Shown piece by piece: positions 11,960-23,379 of a stretch of DNA of 64,000 nucleotides (position 1 is the first letter of the stretch; the number at the start of each line of letters is the position of its first letter). The stretch is from Epiperipatus broadwayi (Eukaryota; Onychophora; Udeonychophora; Euonychophora; Peripatidae), in NCBI GenBank assembly GCA_028023455.1, contig JAQFVV010000017.1:6108098-6172097 (forward strand), read 5' to 3'. The position numbers and the translations under genes are program-made. The notes under the pieces were generated by a model. It worked only from the letters and a program-made list of their open reading frames with translations. It ran no database searches and had not been told where the DNA came from.

Positions 11960-12660
11960 ATACATTTAATGGAGTGACAAGATATGAATGACAAAATAAG
12001 GAGTGCAATGGAGATAATTGGGCAAAGAATAAGTAAGATAGAGAAAGAGGTAAACAATGGAGAAGTAAAATTAAAAGCATTAGTCATGTGCGGAGATCAA
12101 GAAATTAATGAACAGAAACAATAAGGAAGAAGTAGATATGGAAGACCAAAAGATGGAAGAGAATGTCATGGATGAAGTAGGGAAAGTAAACTATGAGACA
12201 GTCTTGATAGAGGAATCGCTAATTAGAAGATGTGGAAATGTAATTGCAAAGGAAAATAGAAATAGGTATATAAGAATATGTTTATCTGGAGCTAGAATTA
12301 GGGATGTTACAAATAAGGTAAAGAAACAGCAGAGTAGAGATGTTTATGTTATGCTAGAGACAAACAATATGTCAGAGCCATGTCCAAAAGTTTATTATTA
12401 GTTTGAATAAGTAAAGGAAGACTAGTAGTAGTTGGAAAAATTTGACAATAAATATATATTAGATATGGCATGTTCTATAAATGAGAGATTGAAAAAATTG
12501 TGTGAGAAATGATGTTATGTTTGTGGATATGTGGAATTTTTTATTAGTAAGAGGGAGTTATACAGTAAAGACGGATTGTACTTAGCAAAACAAGGAAATG
12601 AAGCATTAGGGGGTTTGATTTATGAAAAATATTATAATAATTCAGGAAACTTATAAAGGG
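11960..12660 (+). pseudogene. LINE ORF1 with SGNH-hydrolase (esterase-like) domain
   Basis: A coiled-coil-like Lys/Glu-rich start (IGQRISKIEKEVNNGEVKLK) precedes an esterase-like domain. Block I reads IEESLIRRCG where GDSL/SGNH proteins have GDS-L. The middle block reads CLSGARIRDVTNKVKK, then DVYVMLETNN (normally GTNN). The C-terminal block reads SKDGLYLAKQGNEAL (normally D-G-x-H). The nucleophile neighbourhood and the histidine are altered. Stops lie after about codon 97 of the ORF starting at 12108. ORF1 proteins with such esterase domains are known from the CR1/L2 group of non-LTR retrotransposons. Confidence 0.65.
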
Positions 12661-12883
12661 TAGTAGGGTTTAAAATTACAGTGTTATCAAAAAAAAAGGT
12701 TACGAATGGACAAGATGGAAGAAGTAAACAGAGGGTAGCTGATTCTGAAATAAATGTAGATGTGAAGAGAGAATGGGTCTGAAAACTAATGATAAACAAT
12801 CAAATGTAATAGAGAAGAAAAAGTCAATCGAATTTATAAAAGGACAGTAAAAAAGAAAGAAATGACGGTATATTATTAGTTGT

Positions 12884-13056
12884 GATATGTTGGACTTTTT
12901 CCATCATCATTGAGTTAATGATGAAGGTATTGAAAATTTTAAACTTTCCAAATACAAACAATTTGTTAATAATAACACGCAAATAGAGAATACAAGTTAG
13001 TAATTACACAACGTTTCGAGTAGTATTATTCTCCACTCTTCTGCAGGTGTCAAAAC
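12884..13056 (-). repeat. tRNA-derived SINE family, 3' body on minus strand
   Basis: Reading on the minus strand from 13056 to 12884, the body runs AACGTTGTGTAATTACTAA, TTGTTTGTATTTGGAAAG, then a tail ending GTCCAACATATCACA. The same body and tail occur in the SINEs at 16143-16232, 38585-38872 and 52803-53150. This copy lacks its tRNA-like head and lies head-to-head with the following SINE, so the pair mimics a terminal-inverted-repeat element. Confidence 0.7.
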
Positions 13057-13061
13057 CTTTG

Positions 13062-13240
13062 ACAGAATAGCTCGTTGGTAGAACGTTTGCCTTAAATTCG
13101 ATATTCAAGAATCTAAAGGTGTGAGTTCAACTTGTAAGCGAATATTGTCACAGTGCATATAGGCCAGTAATAATACCTGAAGAAGAGCGGAGGAGAATAA
13201 TACTATTCGAAATGTTGTGTAATTACTAACCTGTTGTAAC
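13062..13240 (+). repeat. tRNA-derived SINE, head and first part of body (plus)
   Basis: The tRNA-like head has an A-box-like TAGCTCGTTGGTAGAAC and a B-box-like GAGTTCAACTT. It is followed by the family body (CCTGAAGAAGAGCGG, then GAATAATACTATTCGAA and GTTGTGTAATTACTAACCTGTT). The body stops near 13235 and resumes at about 16143, so a 2.9-kb sequence has inserted into this SINE. Confidence 0.7.
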
Positions 13241-16142
13241 AGTCAGAATTGTCTATCTCGCTAACACACTGCAGAATTCAAACCCCAAACATGAAACTGA
13301 ACATTCTAGGAGGGGTTGCCTTCTAGATATACCAAGTTCGAATCTAAAGTCCAAATTTCACAGTGCCACCTACGTGATAACGCATCTGATGCTACTAATA
13401 GGATAACCTTTTACCGGTGCCTGGTGGTCACGGAGAAACAAAAAGACTATACTAAGATAAGTTTGAATTGCTAATTAATGTCTATGGATGTACAAAAGAA
13501 ATGTATAAAATAGATATATAGACCGAGACAGTGATAGGAATCAATAAAATAAAAAATAAAAATTAGTTTTAAATGATTTCACAAAATTTATTTATATATA
13601 TATAATGCCACTGTCTGCTTATATGAGACAGGGACGCGTATTAAATAATTGTTGGCATTACATTCCAATAAATTACAAAAAGGTTTTAAAGCAAAATTAT
13701 ATATTCTATCCCTCGGGCTAATAGCATTACGATAATGTGCTTGAAGAGATAGGAATATGTGCAAGGTGCTTTTGAGTAATTATAAAAGTTTAATAAAATA
13801 TTTGATATTACGGGTTATATAATATTTATTGATTTCGAGAATAGCATGGACAAAAGCTTACTAAGCAATAAAGTGAGGATGTGATCAAGGCATCTATTTG
13901 ATAATAATAATTAAAGCAGATGGGAGGTCAGTATTGCTAATAATGAATTTATTAAAGTTGGAGGGTATGACACATTTAAATCACGGATGCTTTGTAAAAA
14001 TAAATATATAAATAAAACAATAGTGAAATATTTGGAATGACTACGGAGGGCATCTCACTGCTAACCTGTAGGAAAGTGTTGTCATGAACAGCTGAAACTT
14101 AGCGACTGGGTGACGACTGCATTTAATTCCCAGGTGTGTCATTTGTGGACACACTCTGCCTGGAAACCGCAGGAAGCGAAGAGAGAACGGACTTAGCCAT
14201 TTAAAATCCTTGGAAAGCGAAACAAAGCGGTCTCAACAACCAATTCATTTACCAGCAATACTAGACTAATGTATATAAAACATACTAAATGGGCTTTACT
14301 TGGATTAAGAGAAATGCCCAATCAAATTCCCAAAAATTCATTTAAAAGGGTCCGCACATTCTCGACATAAATGATGAACTTTGTAATTAAAGTAGAACAC
14401 AGTATTTAAAAATAGGAAAATGCATGCTTGCGGGTTTGAAAAGAAAGCATAGGTTTATTTACGCAATCATGCATTTGGGGACACATTTAAATCATTGACC
14501 TCACACATACTCTCATATTAGGTTAAAATCAATAACATGTAGATTTTAAACTATGTGATTATTATATATATATATATTAAAGAAGATTAGAATTGCCCTC
14601 GAACGAGTGATTTGCAAGATAATAAAATTGGGAATTATTATAAATTTAAAAATATGCCTTAATAGCAGCATCTTACTTTCAACAAAGGGAATAATTCACT
14701 CGGTCAAAGTCGATTCTGACACATTATCATAATAAAATAAAAAAAAGCTTAATAAATAGAAAATATTAACCCAAGGATAGAGAGCAAAACTGTTGATTAT
14801 ATTTGAACACGTTAAAGAAGTACATAATAAGTCAAGTGAAATAAAAGAAAAACAATTTAAAATAGCTATAGCATGTTAGTTAGGAATCACAAGAGCTCTT
14901 GGGTTAATTTAGGTTACCTCTGGAGAAGCATTTGCAGGTAGATTGATGGTCGGCAGGTTTTATATAACTCAGCAGTAAAATCTGGAATTGTTCATATTTT
15001 TGGCAGCAGCATCAGTTCCGGGGTTCCTTACGTGATAGCTTCCGATGGTCTAGAGCAGCAGCCGGCCATTCCTGAGGGAAATAGCCTCCGCTGACTCTAC
15101 TCAGTCATGTCACGGTTAGCAATAGGTGTGGTAAACATGGTGAATTAATTTGGAGATGAAAACTCGGCTTCAAATATCAGTTTGCAGGCATGGAGCTAAA
15201 ATCTCAGGAAAATATATTTTGAAGAATATTTTACTAGAATATCACTCAAATCATTTCATTAGCAACACCAGAATAATTTTGGTTAGAAACATTTCATCAG
15301 CAAAAACTAGAATAAATTTTGGTTAAAAACATTTCATCAGCAAATGACCAGAATGGAGAACAAAAGAAAACCTTTCTTTTTATAGTGGAAATAAACAATA
15401 GAACTGCCCTGGAGCGTTACAAAAATATATCGGACTTATCAGCTGTAATTAAATCTATCCGAATGTCTAAAGGAATTTAACAAAATTTTAATTAATTTCT
15501 ATTGTTAATTTCCTTGTCGACATTCGAATTACAAACTAGATTTAATTAAAAATTACTTTTACTAATTAAAGAAAACCTTAAGTGGACATCTGCTGTATTT
15601 TTAGATAAGCTTCTATAGCATTAAATAATTAGACTATTGTCCCTCATTTATTTTAAGAGAAATATTTGGAATGACTTTGATTAAATTAAAAGAAAATTAT
15701 TTTACTTTTTAAATTGCAATATTTGAATCTATCTACTAAATGAATATGAATTTTATCTTAAATCAAAAATATATTACGACTGTAATATATTTTTGTAAAT
15801 AGATTCAAACAAAATAACTTTAATTAACGATTTATAATTTTGATATGTTTTTAAAATGAATATTATAGTGTGTGCGCAATTATGACCTATATAACCTACT
15901 TTTTAAATAAATCTAATCTAAGTGAACATATACATAATCTATAATATTTTATTTATTTGGGCATGAGTTATACTTATATATATAATACGAGTGTTGTACT
16001 CGTGGTTTAAAATTGGGTGGGATTTTCGGTATATAAGCGCATTGCAGACACACTACGATAGATTGGGGTTCAAACTAAGGTATGAGGGTAGGAAATAGGT
16101 GAGAAAAGGTGAAACGAAGATCTGCAAAGAGATCTTACTGTT
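13241..16142. mobile_element. 2.9-kb unclassified insert within a SINE
   Basis: This segment separates the two halves of the SINE (CTAACCTGTT before, TTGTCTATTTTGTATTTGG after). It holds no long ORF. It is richer in GC in patches (13260-13440, 14040-14240, 15000-15130) than the flanks. Near its right end are TATATAAGCGC and a small hairpin, ACGAGTGTTGTACTCGT. TTCAAACCCC near the left end and GGGGTTCAAAC near the right end are inverted partners and could be B-box-like. I see no convincing long terminal repeats. Confidence 0.45.
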
Positions 16143-16232
16143 TCACTGTGTTGTCTATTTTGTATTTGGAAAGGTTAAAATTTTCAATACATTCAACATA
16201 AACTCATTGATGATGGAAATAGTCCAACATAT
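16143..16232 (+). repeat. tRNA-derived SINE, 3' body and tail (plus)
   Basis: This continues the SINE interrupted at about 13240: TTTGTATTTGGAAAGGTTAA, AAATTTTCAATACATTCAAC, then a tail ending GTCCAACATATCACATC. It is the inverted counterpart of 12884-12968 with few mismatches. The LINE endonuclease resumes immediately after it. Confidence 0.75.
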
Positions 16233-18960
16233 CACATCTAAGAAAGGAAGAAATTGTTAAAATTGGATATTTGAATATGTGTGGTGATAGTAGACCAGAA
16301 AAGTGGCTGGAATTAAATAAAGCAATTAAAAACAAATGGCTTGAAGTAATAGAAGTAGTGAAAACACATTTAAGAGAAGAACTTGGTCTAGAAATAATAT
16401 ATTCCACACAATAGATTATATATTAGAAAAGAAAGAGAGAATGAATAAAGTATGGAAAATTAAGATGTTTGATAATGAAGAGAAAGTTTGTAATAATGAT
16501 CATAACTTCTTTATAATAGAAATTGTTAGTAATGTGATGGAAAATAGTAATAAAAGTAGAAAGGATACTGAAAAATGTGGATGGAGAGTGAATGATAAGA
16601 ATAAGTTAGAAGAATATAAAATAAAAGTTGAAGAAACTATGGAAAAGTTAGTTAGGGATGAAAAAGTAGCAAATAGGGTTTTAGGTGAGAATATTCAGAA
16701 GAATAAAAGTAATAGGAAAGTGAAAATTAATAAAAGCTTAAAAGAGAAAAAAAAAGCATGCAGAGAATATAAATGTGTTATTAAAAACAAAGAAAGTTAA
16801 AAAGATGTTAATATTAAATGAAAAAACTATTTAAAAAGAAAAAAAAGTTGGCTAAAATAAATAATTATAAAAAGTGAGTAAAATTAAATAGTAAATTATT
16901 GGAGAATATTAATAAAAGTGAGAGTTGGGAGTAAAAAATTTTGTAAATATATTAAAACAAGAAATGCTGGGGAAAATAATATTACTAAATAATGAGAAAA
17001 AGAGTGTAGCTCTAGAGAAGAATTAGACACAATCTTAAATAAATAGGAAATGAATATAGAAAAGATGTTAGATAATGAAGGACAGAGTGATAACATAACA
17101 TAAAAGTACATAGTAATGGAAATATTAGGTTTATAGAAAATGAAATGAATGAAGCAGGGAAGAAGTTGAAAAGTAGAAAGACAAGAGGTAGAGCAGAGAT
17201 GGTGATGAATTTGGGGGAAAGGGACAAAATTAAATCTATTATCATGTTTTAATAATATGGCACAGTATAGCTGTAATAATACAAGAGTAAGATTTAGAGG
17301 AAAGGATAAGGACCATAGAAAGATAATTATAGACTGAAAGTGATAATGTCAATATATATAAAAGTTTTTGCATATATGGTGGCTGGAAGGATGGCAAATT
17401 GGATGGAAGAAAATAATATAGTGAGATAAATGCAAGGAGGTTTTAGAACAGATAGGCAAATAGGAGATAGTTTATTTATAGTCACACAACTTATACATAG
17501 GAGTAGGAATACAGGTAGACAGTTATACATGGCCATTATATATAGAGAGAGAAGGCATATGATAGAATAAATACAGGTAAATTTAGTAAATTTGGGAATG
17601 AATGGAGCTTTAGTGGATTTTATTAAGAGATTGTATGAAAATAATTACTATACGACATATCAATTAGGAAACATAGAATCAGTTAGTTAAAAATCCAGGT
17701 GGAACTAAAGCAAGGATGCCCTATATTACCTATTTTGTTTTTGTTATATGTGAGAGAAATGGAGAGAGAACAAATAGAAAGCTTAGGAAGAAGGTTAGAG
17801 AATAAATGGTAAGGGAGTGTATACATTATCAGATCTTTTATTTGCTGATATCTGCTGTGCACAGAAAGTAATGAATATATCGAAATTATGCTGAAGATGT
17901 GCACAAAGGTGGATAGAGAGATGGGAATTAAATTTAGTGAAGAAAAATCAAAAGCAATGGTGATTAATACTGGGGAAAGAGAAGAGAAAATTTTTTTTAT
18001 TGGGGGATATAAAGTTAAATGTAGTGAATAGGTATATCTATTTGGGAATTGTCTTAAGTAATCAGAGAAATTGCTTGGATGAATGGGAGAAAAAATTAAT
18101 AAATGAAGCAAAGAAAAGAAAGAGACTGATAAAAAAATTAAGAGCAAAGAAAAGGAAGGGACTGATAAAAAAATTTAAGTGTTTTCATATAATAAATATT
18201 ATGTAGCTAGAATTATATGGAAAAAAATGGCAGTAGCAGGGTTAACTTATGATAATGACGCATTATGTGTTACTAAAGGGATGTTAGATTACTCAAAAAA
18301 AGTACAAAGAGAAGTAGGAATATCATGCATTAGATGCAGATGTGTGGACAGCAAAGGAGACAATTCAAGGAGAAATAGGATGGTCAAGTTTTTATATGAA
18401 AGATGCAAAAAAGCAAAATGAAAATGTTCAGTAGATTGCAATTTATGGATAGTAAGAAAATAGCCAAAATAGTATTTAACTGGGTTATGAGTAAAGGACA
18501 TGCAACAAGATGGATGAAAAAGGTAGTACAGTATGCAGAAGATTTGGATAAAGACTTTATGTCAGTATACTGGCACAAAAGGTGAGATGATTGTTTTAGG
18601 AGGATTGTTGAATGTTATAATGGCAAGGAATGGGATAGAAGAATAGATACATCAATAAAAAATAGGTAGTTGGAGAGCTAGTATGAAGAGTAAAAAAAAT
18701 TGAAATATATATAGAAATAAACAGAATAGTGGGTATAAGTTAATTTATGATAATAGCAAGGAAAGTAGTTTTGAACAGGATCATTAGCAAGAAGAGAATA
18801 TACACACAAATAGAGAAACGAGGGTGATTTAATCTACAAGTTATGTAATGAAGGCATGGAAAATATTAGGTATATGAAAATTGAATGTATATGCTTACAA
18901 GCAGAAAGGGTACAAATAATGAAGTTGTGGGAAAATAATATAAACAAGGTGATTATACAG
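16233..18960 (+). pseudogene. CR1-like LINE ORF2: endonuclease remnant and reverse transcriptase
   Basis: The start resembles an APE endonuclease N-terminus (KIGYLNMCGDSRPEKW), and most of the domain is deleted or scrambled. The RT is readable in pieces: MQGGFRTDRQIGDSLFIVTQ near 17430, a KAYDRI block near 17560, and KQGCPILPILFLLYVREMER near 17710. The catalytic box is damaged (LLFADICC instead of FADD) near 17840. Past the catalytic domain, VNRYIYLGIVLSNQ and the long C-terminal region match the sister copy at 33614-34816. Stops occur throughout, so it is non-functional. Confidence 0.7.
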
Positions 18961-19845
18961 AGTGGGTTGAAACAGGCAAAACTCTCCATACAGTAGAGCC
19001 ACTCAATGCAGCCAATGGATGAAAGAAGGTTTGTGCATAAAATCCCTATCTAGTGCCTAATCCAATATCTGCAATCTAGTTTCCAGCTTGTGGCTTTCAT
19101 CAGTGAGGAGCCTTGGATCTCAGAGTACTGCACCTAGATCCTAGGATCTAATGCAACTTTCCAGCAGCCAACTTTTATCTCTATTTAACTACAAAACTAC
19201 GAGTCTAAAATTGAAACATATTTTCAATCCATGCTCATTAGCTTATATAGTCATATAGGTCTTGTACCCATACATTTTGGTGTCTTTGGTTCTTTAGTAA
19301 CCATAACCACTACTATCCTATTAGGCAGGAATGATATTAAATCACTAAACATCATATGATCACCATTTCTTATGCTTGCTCAAGCTGTTAAAACAGGCAA
19401 AACTCTCCATACAGTAGTGCCACTCAGTGAACGCCAGAGTAATCAATGGATGCAAGTGGTGGTTATGGTTACTAAAGAACCAAAGACACCAAAATGTATG
19501 GGTACTGAAGTGGGTTCAGACCTATATGACTATATAAGCAAATGTGCTTGGATTGAAAATATTAAGGTTTTCAATTTTAGACTCATAGTTTTGTAGTTAA
19601 GTAGAAATAAAAGGGAGCTGCTAGTGTCGCAGTAGATCCTAAGATCTAGGTGCAATACTCTCAGATCCAAGGCTCCTTACTGATGAAAGCCACAAGCTGG
19701 AAACTAGTCTGGGGATATTGGATGAGTAGGTACTACTACAAACCTTCTTGTACCTATTGGCTCTGGCTTGCATTGAGTGAAATTACTGTATGGAGGGTTT
19801 TGCCTATTTTACCAGCTTGAGCAAGCATAAGAAATAATGATTATT
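18961..19845. repeat. Cluster of fold-back MITE family 1 modules
   Basis: Three family 1 blocks (about 18970-19150, 19370-19480, 19620-19830) and an inverted pair of the longer internal segment sit together. The inverted pair is TAGTAACCATAACC with TACATTTTGGTG, against GGTTATGGTTACTA with CACCAAAATGTA. The outer ends carry AACAGGCAAAACTCTCC and GGGTTTTGCCTATTTTA. The cluster interrupts the CR1-like LINE tail. The short ORF at 19372-19596 is not a gene. Confidence 0.75.
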
Positions 19846-20075
19846 TGACAGAAAGTGGGTTCTTGGTTTTTACGCTGGGTTTGGAAAAAGATAAGAGGAA
19901 TCTAGAAATAAAGGCCATATGGTGAACAAAGATGATTTCGTGGAAATAGGAGGAAGCAGGATAAAGAAGAATATAGGAAAATCTTAGGCTGGGGAATGAA
20001 AAGAGTAGGGAAAAGTGGCTACCATGCTTAACTGGCCATAGTGTCTGAAAGATTCCTGACTTCAATATAGCACAT
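19846..20075 (+). mobile_element. 3' end of the CR1-like LINE
   Basis: Collinear with 34690-34890 of the sister copy: AAGTGGGTTCTTGGTTTTTA, AGGCCATATGGTGAACAAAG, a block matching GTGGCTAACAGG, and TCCTGACTTC. The CATCACAT tail of the sister copy is missing. The minus-strand ORF at 19841-20101 is a shadow. Confidence 0.7.
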
Positions 20076-20109
20076 TCCAAATAATATTTCAAAAAATTCA
20101 ATTACAGGA

Positions 20110-20700
20110 TTATTTGAAAATGAGACTCATCAGTGGATAATGAAATAGCAGAACTCTCTCCAAGCTGCCTCAAGTTGTAATCTCTGAATCACTGCATTAC
20201 ATAGTAATATAATTTAGCTATTTGTCACAAAAATTTTAAGGCACTAGCACATTACCATCAGGATCATTAGTTTCTCCACAAAATGTGACAGTGTGTTTTG
20301 GATCTTCGTCGACCATTTTCAATGCTCACCCTGCCACCGTAAGATTTTGAAAATGAGTTAATAACATATCTATGTCTCATGGTTTAACTTATACACACAG
20401 TTTGAAAAATTTCAAATATTTTAATAGCAGTTTTTCCCGATTTAAACAAAATTTAATGTTGGTGCATTGGGCATCAAGGATTACAAAAATATAGTCACAT
20501 TTCATGTTGTAACTCATAATCCAGACATCAATGCTTTAGAATTTTGGTGGTGAATAGTTAAAGTATGTTGCCACATAATACATGTGTTGATTTACAGATG
20601 GCTCTGCAACCAGTTGGGAGGGGGACCCCTCTCACCAGTCATCTTTTCCCTGGGGCACACTGTGTATACCAAGCGCAGATGTAAAAACCCAATTAAGAAG
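20110..20700 (-). mobile_element. Mariner-related relic
   Basis: Two blocks match the mariner relic at 43130-43570 in the same order and orientation. One lies around 20205-20260 (AGCTATTTGTCACAAAAATTTT) and the other at 20500-20690 (TAACTCATAATCCAGACAT, GATGGCTCTGCAA, CATCTTTTCCCTGG). No transposase frame survives. The assignment rests on the other copy, which still shows a mariner N-terminus. Confidence 0.5.
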
Positions 20701-21099
20701 TTAAAGATTATTGTAATATTCTCTTTGATGATTATGATACTTTAAGAAATAGTTTTATTCATAAATGTTTATTGTAAAAAAACTTTCACATTTTAATTTA
20801 CAACAATATTGTACATCTACCATTATATAATTTAGTCATTTTAATTGAAAAGAAAAGATATATTTTTATTTGTCCTCTCATCCACCCTGCACTAACCTCC
20901 AATTATAGATTTTAATCTTGTTTACAGTAAAGGAACAACAACCTCTTTAATTGGTTGTTTTAACAAATTACTTTTTTTTAAATTGAGGGCTTTAACAAAT
21001 TACAAAAACAATGAATTTGACAGTGTTGATTATAATAATAATAATAATAATAATAAATAACTATAATGCCCTTATGATTTTATAACAAGATAAAATAAA
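20701..21099. other. AT-rich spacer with (ATA)n microsatellite
   Basis: A trinucleotide run of ATA/AAT lies at about 21031-21057. Nothing else is recognised. Confidence 0.5.
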
Positions 21100-21600
21100 A
21101 CCCTCCTAAAGATGGCCGACCTTGGATATCACTTCCATATATCTCACAGAGTCAAAAACATCAATAAAGCTTATTTCACAATCACATCGAGTAAGCAACA
21201 TTACCCCTCCCACAACTAATAGATTAATAAATAATCCTAAGGACCGACTTGATTGACAACAGACTCTGTACAATGTATATAAATCACATGCCCCCAAGCA
21301 GGGTGCAGCACTGCATGTTATGGTGAATCACGCATATCTCTCAATACTTGGAATTCCCAACAGATATCTTTATAGATAATCCAAAGCATATCTCTTTATA
21401 GATAATCCAAAGCATAAGTCAATCATCCTTGAGAACCACAACACTATAGGCCATACATTTGAACCCATATCTGCCAACATAGCATGCATTGAGCGAAACG
21501 ACTCTAAGTGGAAGGTCTAAGAAGCATGGCATATAGAGATAACAATCCTAATGCCATAAAGCAGAAGTAATCTTGATTCCCCCTTTCTAAGAAATGGATG
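21100..21600 (+). pseudogene. Penelope-like element relic (GIY-YIG endonuclease end)
   Basis: Frames on the plus strand contain ENHNTIGHTFEP, then IACIERNDSKWKV, and a short Leu/Pro-ending tail. This is the spacing of the C-terminal half of the GIY-YIG endonuclease domain found at the end of Penelope-like retroelements, where the usual form is ADIACTETNFYKRK-x-EA-x-EI. A 28-bp tandem duplication (CTTTATAGATAATCCAAAGC twice, at about 21369 and 21395) lies just upstream. Stops break the frame. Confidence 0.45.
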
Positions 21601-22104
21601 ATTTACATACATTTTAAATAATATATTGCCTATATATTACACACTTTCCAAGGCTTTGATTATAAAGACATTTAACACCCTTGAAAGTGCTTAGCTTTGA
21701 TAATAATTTTCATGCGATTGTAGTTTTTCTTATGAGAGTATGTGAGTGCATATATTTATAATTTATAGTTGTCTAAAAAAATTTCTTAAGTTTATAAATA
21801 ACTATACCTTATTAAACCCAAATTTATATTACAAGCATTTTATGCAAAAAAAGTAATTCTACCTTTATATTTAGTAATAGTAATTTTTATTATAAAGCGT
21901 ATTTTATGCGAAGAAAGTAATTTTGCCATTAATCAAAACTGCTCGGAAAAAAATCAGGTTAATTGCTTTTAATTATAATACAATACTGAATATATATAGT
22001 ATTTAAATCATGAAGAAAATGTGATTACATAAATTCATGTTTGAAATGTCACATTTAGGGAGGAAAATCAAAATAGATGCTATAATATTGTATTTACATT
22101 TAAC
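21601..22104. other. Unassigned AT-rich spacer
   Basis: No ORF, RNA gene or repeat shared with the rest of the window was seen. TTTTATGCRAARAAAGTAAT occurs twice (about 21839 and 21904). Confidence 0.35.
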
Positions 22105-22456
22105 AAAACTCTCCATACAGTAGTGCCACCCTGTGGCAACCAGAGTAATCAATGGATGACAGATGGCTTGTGTAAAAAATCCCTATCTAATGCCTACTCA
22201 TCCAATATCCCCAGACTAGTTTCTGGCTTGTGGCCTTCGACAGTGAGGAGCCTTAGATCTGAGAGCACTGCACCTAGATCTTAGTTCTCAGATCCAAGGC
22301 TCCTCACTGACGAAGTCCATAAGCCAGAAACTAGTCTGGGGATATTGGATGAGTAGGCACTAGATAGGGATTTTATGCACAAGCCTTCTGGCATCCATTG
22401 ATTACTCTGGTTGGCACAGGGTGGCACTATTATGTGGAGAGTTTTGCCTTGTATTT
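22105..22456. repeat. Fold-back MITE family 1, full-length type copy
   Basis: This is the best complete palindrome of the family. The left arm runs from AAAACTCTCCATACAGTAGT through CAATGGATG, the GACTAGTTTCTGGCTTGTGG block and GAGAGCACTGCACC to AGATCTTAG at the centre. The right arm repeats all of this inverted and ends AGAGTTTTGCC. The arms are about 170 bp with little spacer. No protein is encoded. Copies or pieces are at 4820, 9770, 18961, 25880, 26300, 29425, 32915, 41056, 50925 and 61683. Confidence 0.9.
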
Positions 22457-23379
22457 TCATTTAGTTTTAGTTAGCGTATAATTGATATTGTGTAATTTGA
22501 TATCTCATAGTTGTTGCTAATTCCACCATTAATAAACACATTTATTTCTATAAAGTTAAAATCTTTTGTTTAATGTACATTAAATCTTTTTTTAAAAAAG
22601 ACGATTTTTACATGGACTGGGTACATCTTATAAAAAACGAATTAACAAGCAGATTGTTAATGATGAATATACAGAACTCATTACATGAATTTCTTTTCAG
22701 ACCCAAACATATTAATTCAATCTAGCAAAAGTTTATAAAAATTTCCTTGGCAAACAACAAACATCATAAATGCATGTCCTGGATACAATTACAATCATCA
22801 CATTTACTACTTATCTGCTTAATATAATAAGATTCAAACCTATTCGGATTTGTGGCTAATGATTTTATAGTTTGGCACAGTAGATGAAGGAATGTTTCCT
22901 AAAGTCAGTACCATGAACTATGCATTATTGATGTTTATAATTAAGAATTTGCCTAATATATATATATATACACACACAATATATTATTTTTTAGTTAAAT
23001 AAAGAGCGAACTGATGCTCCCATTCATAAAAACTTATAGGAATACTTTTAAAAACTTTAAGAGAGTACTAAGAGTACTACTCTCTAAACGTTACTTTTAA
23101 AATTAAACCACAAATGGCAAGAAGTTCTTTCATGCAATATCTAAGGTTCAAGAAATAATCGTTAATGCAATACAAAGAAATTGAGTAATTATCAAAAAAA
23201 GATTTCAAATTAGCCCTTGATCTGGTTAATAGGTATTTACTAATTTCACCTTTCAAAACTTAACTCCACAGCATCACTATTTTGTTTTAGAAATTAAAAC
23301 TATTTAATAAACTGAAGAACCAGGTTATAAATTATAAGTGATTGTATGTATCATTTTTTATCTCTGCCAAGACCTTACA
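22457..23379. other. Unassigned AT-rich spacer with (TA)n/(CA)n
   Basis: There is an alternating TATATATATACACACACA run near 22960-22978, with no gene-like sequence otherwise. Confidence 0.4.

Larger units (their letters stand above)
11880..20075 (+). mobile_element. CR1-like LINE with SGNH ORF1, split by nested insertions
   Basis: One element can be followed across three interrupted blocks on the plus strand. ORF1 lies at about 11960-12880, the endonuclease/RT ORF2 at 16233-18960, and the 3' end at 19846-20075. The last block resumes exactly where the RT tail of the sister copy at 34680 continues (GTTTTTACGCTGGGTTTGGA in this copy). SINEs and another insert separate ORF1 from ORF2, and a MITE cluster splits the tail. 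All frames are broken. Confidence 0.7.

Noticed and set aside
12884-16232. A 3.3-kb TIR DNA transposon
   Set aside because: The inverted ends are explained by two opposite SINE copies of a family that also occurs singly without such partners. Kept as a finding with its refutation test.
17012-18147. Several long minus-strand hydrophobic ORFs (up to 154 codons)
   Set aside because: They lie opposite the A-rich sense strand of the CR1-like RT and show no independent features.
20270-20340. Possible minus-strand exon (frame containing DEDPKHTVTFCGETNDPDGN)
   Set aside because: The frame is short, flanking splice sites are poor, and the surrounding sequence matches a mariner relic on both sides.
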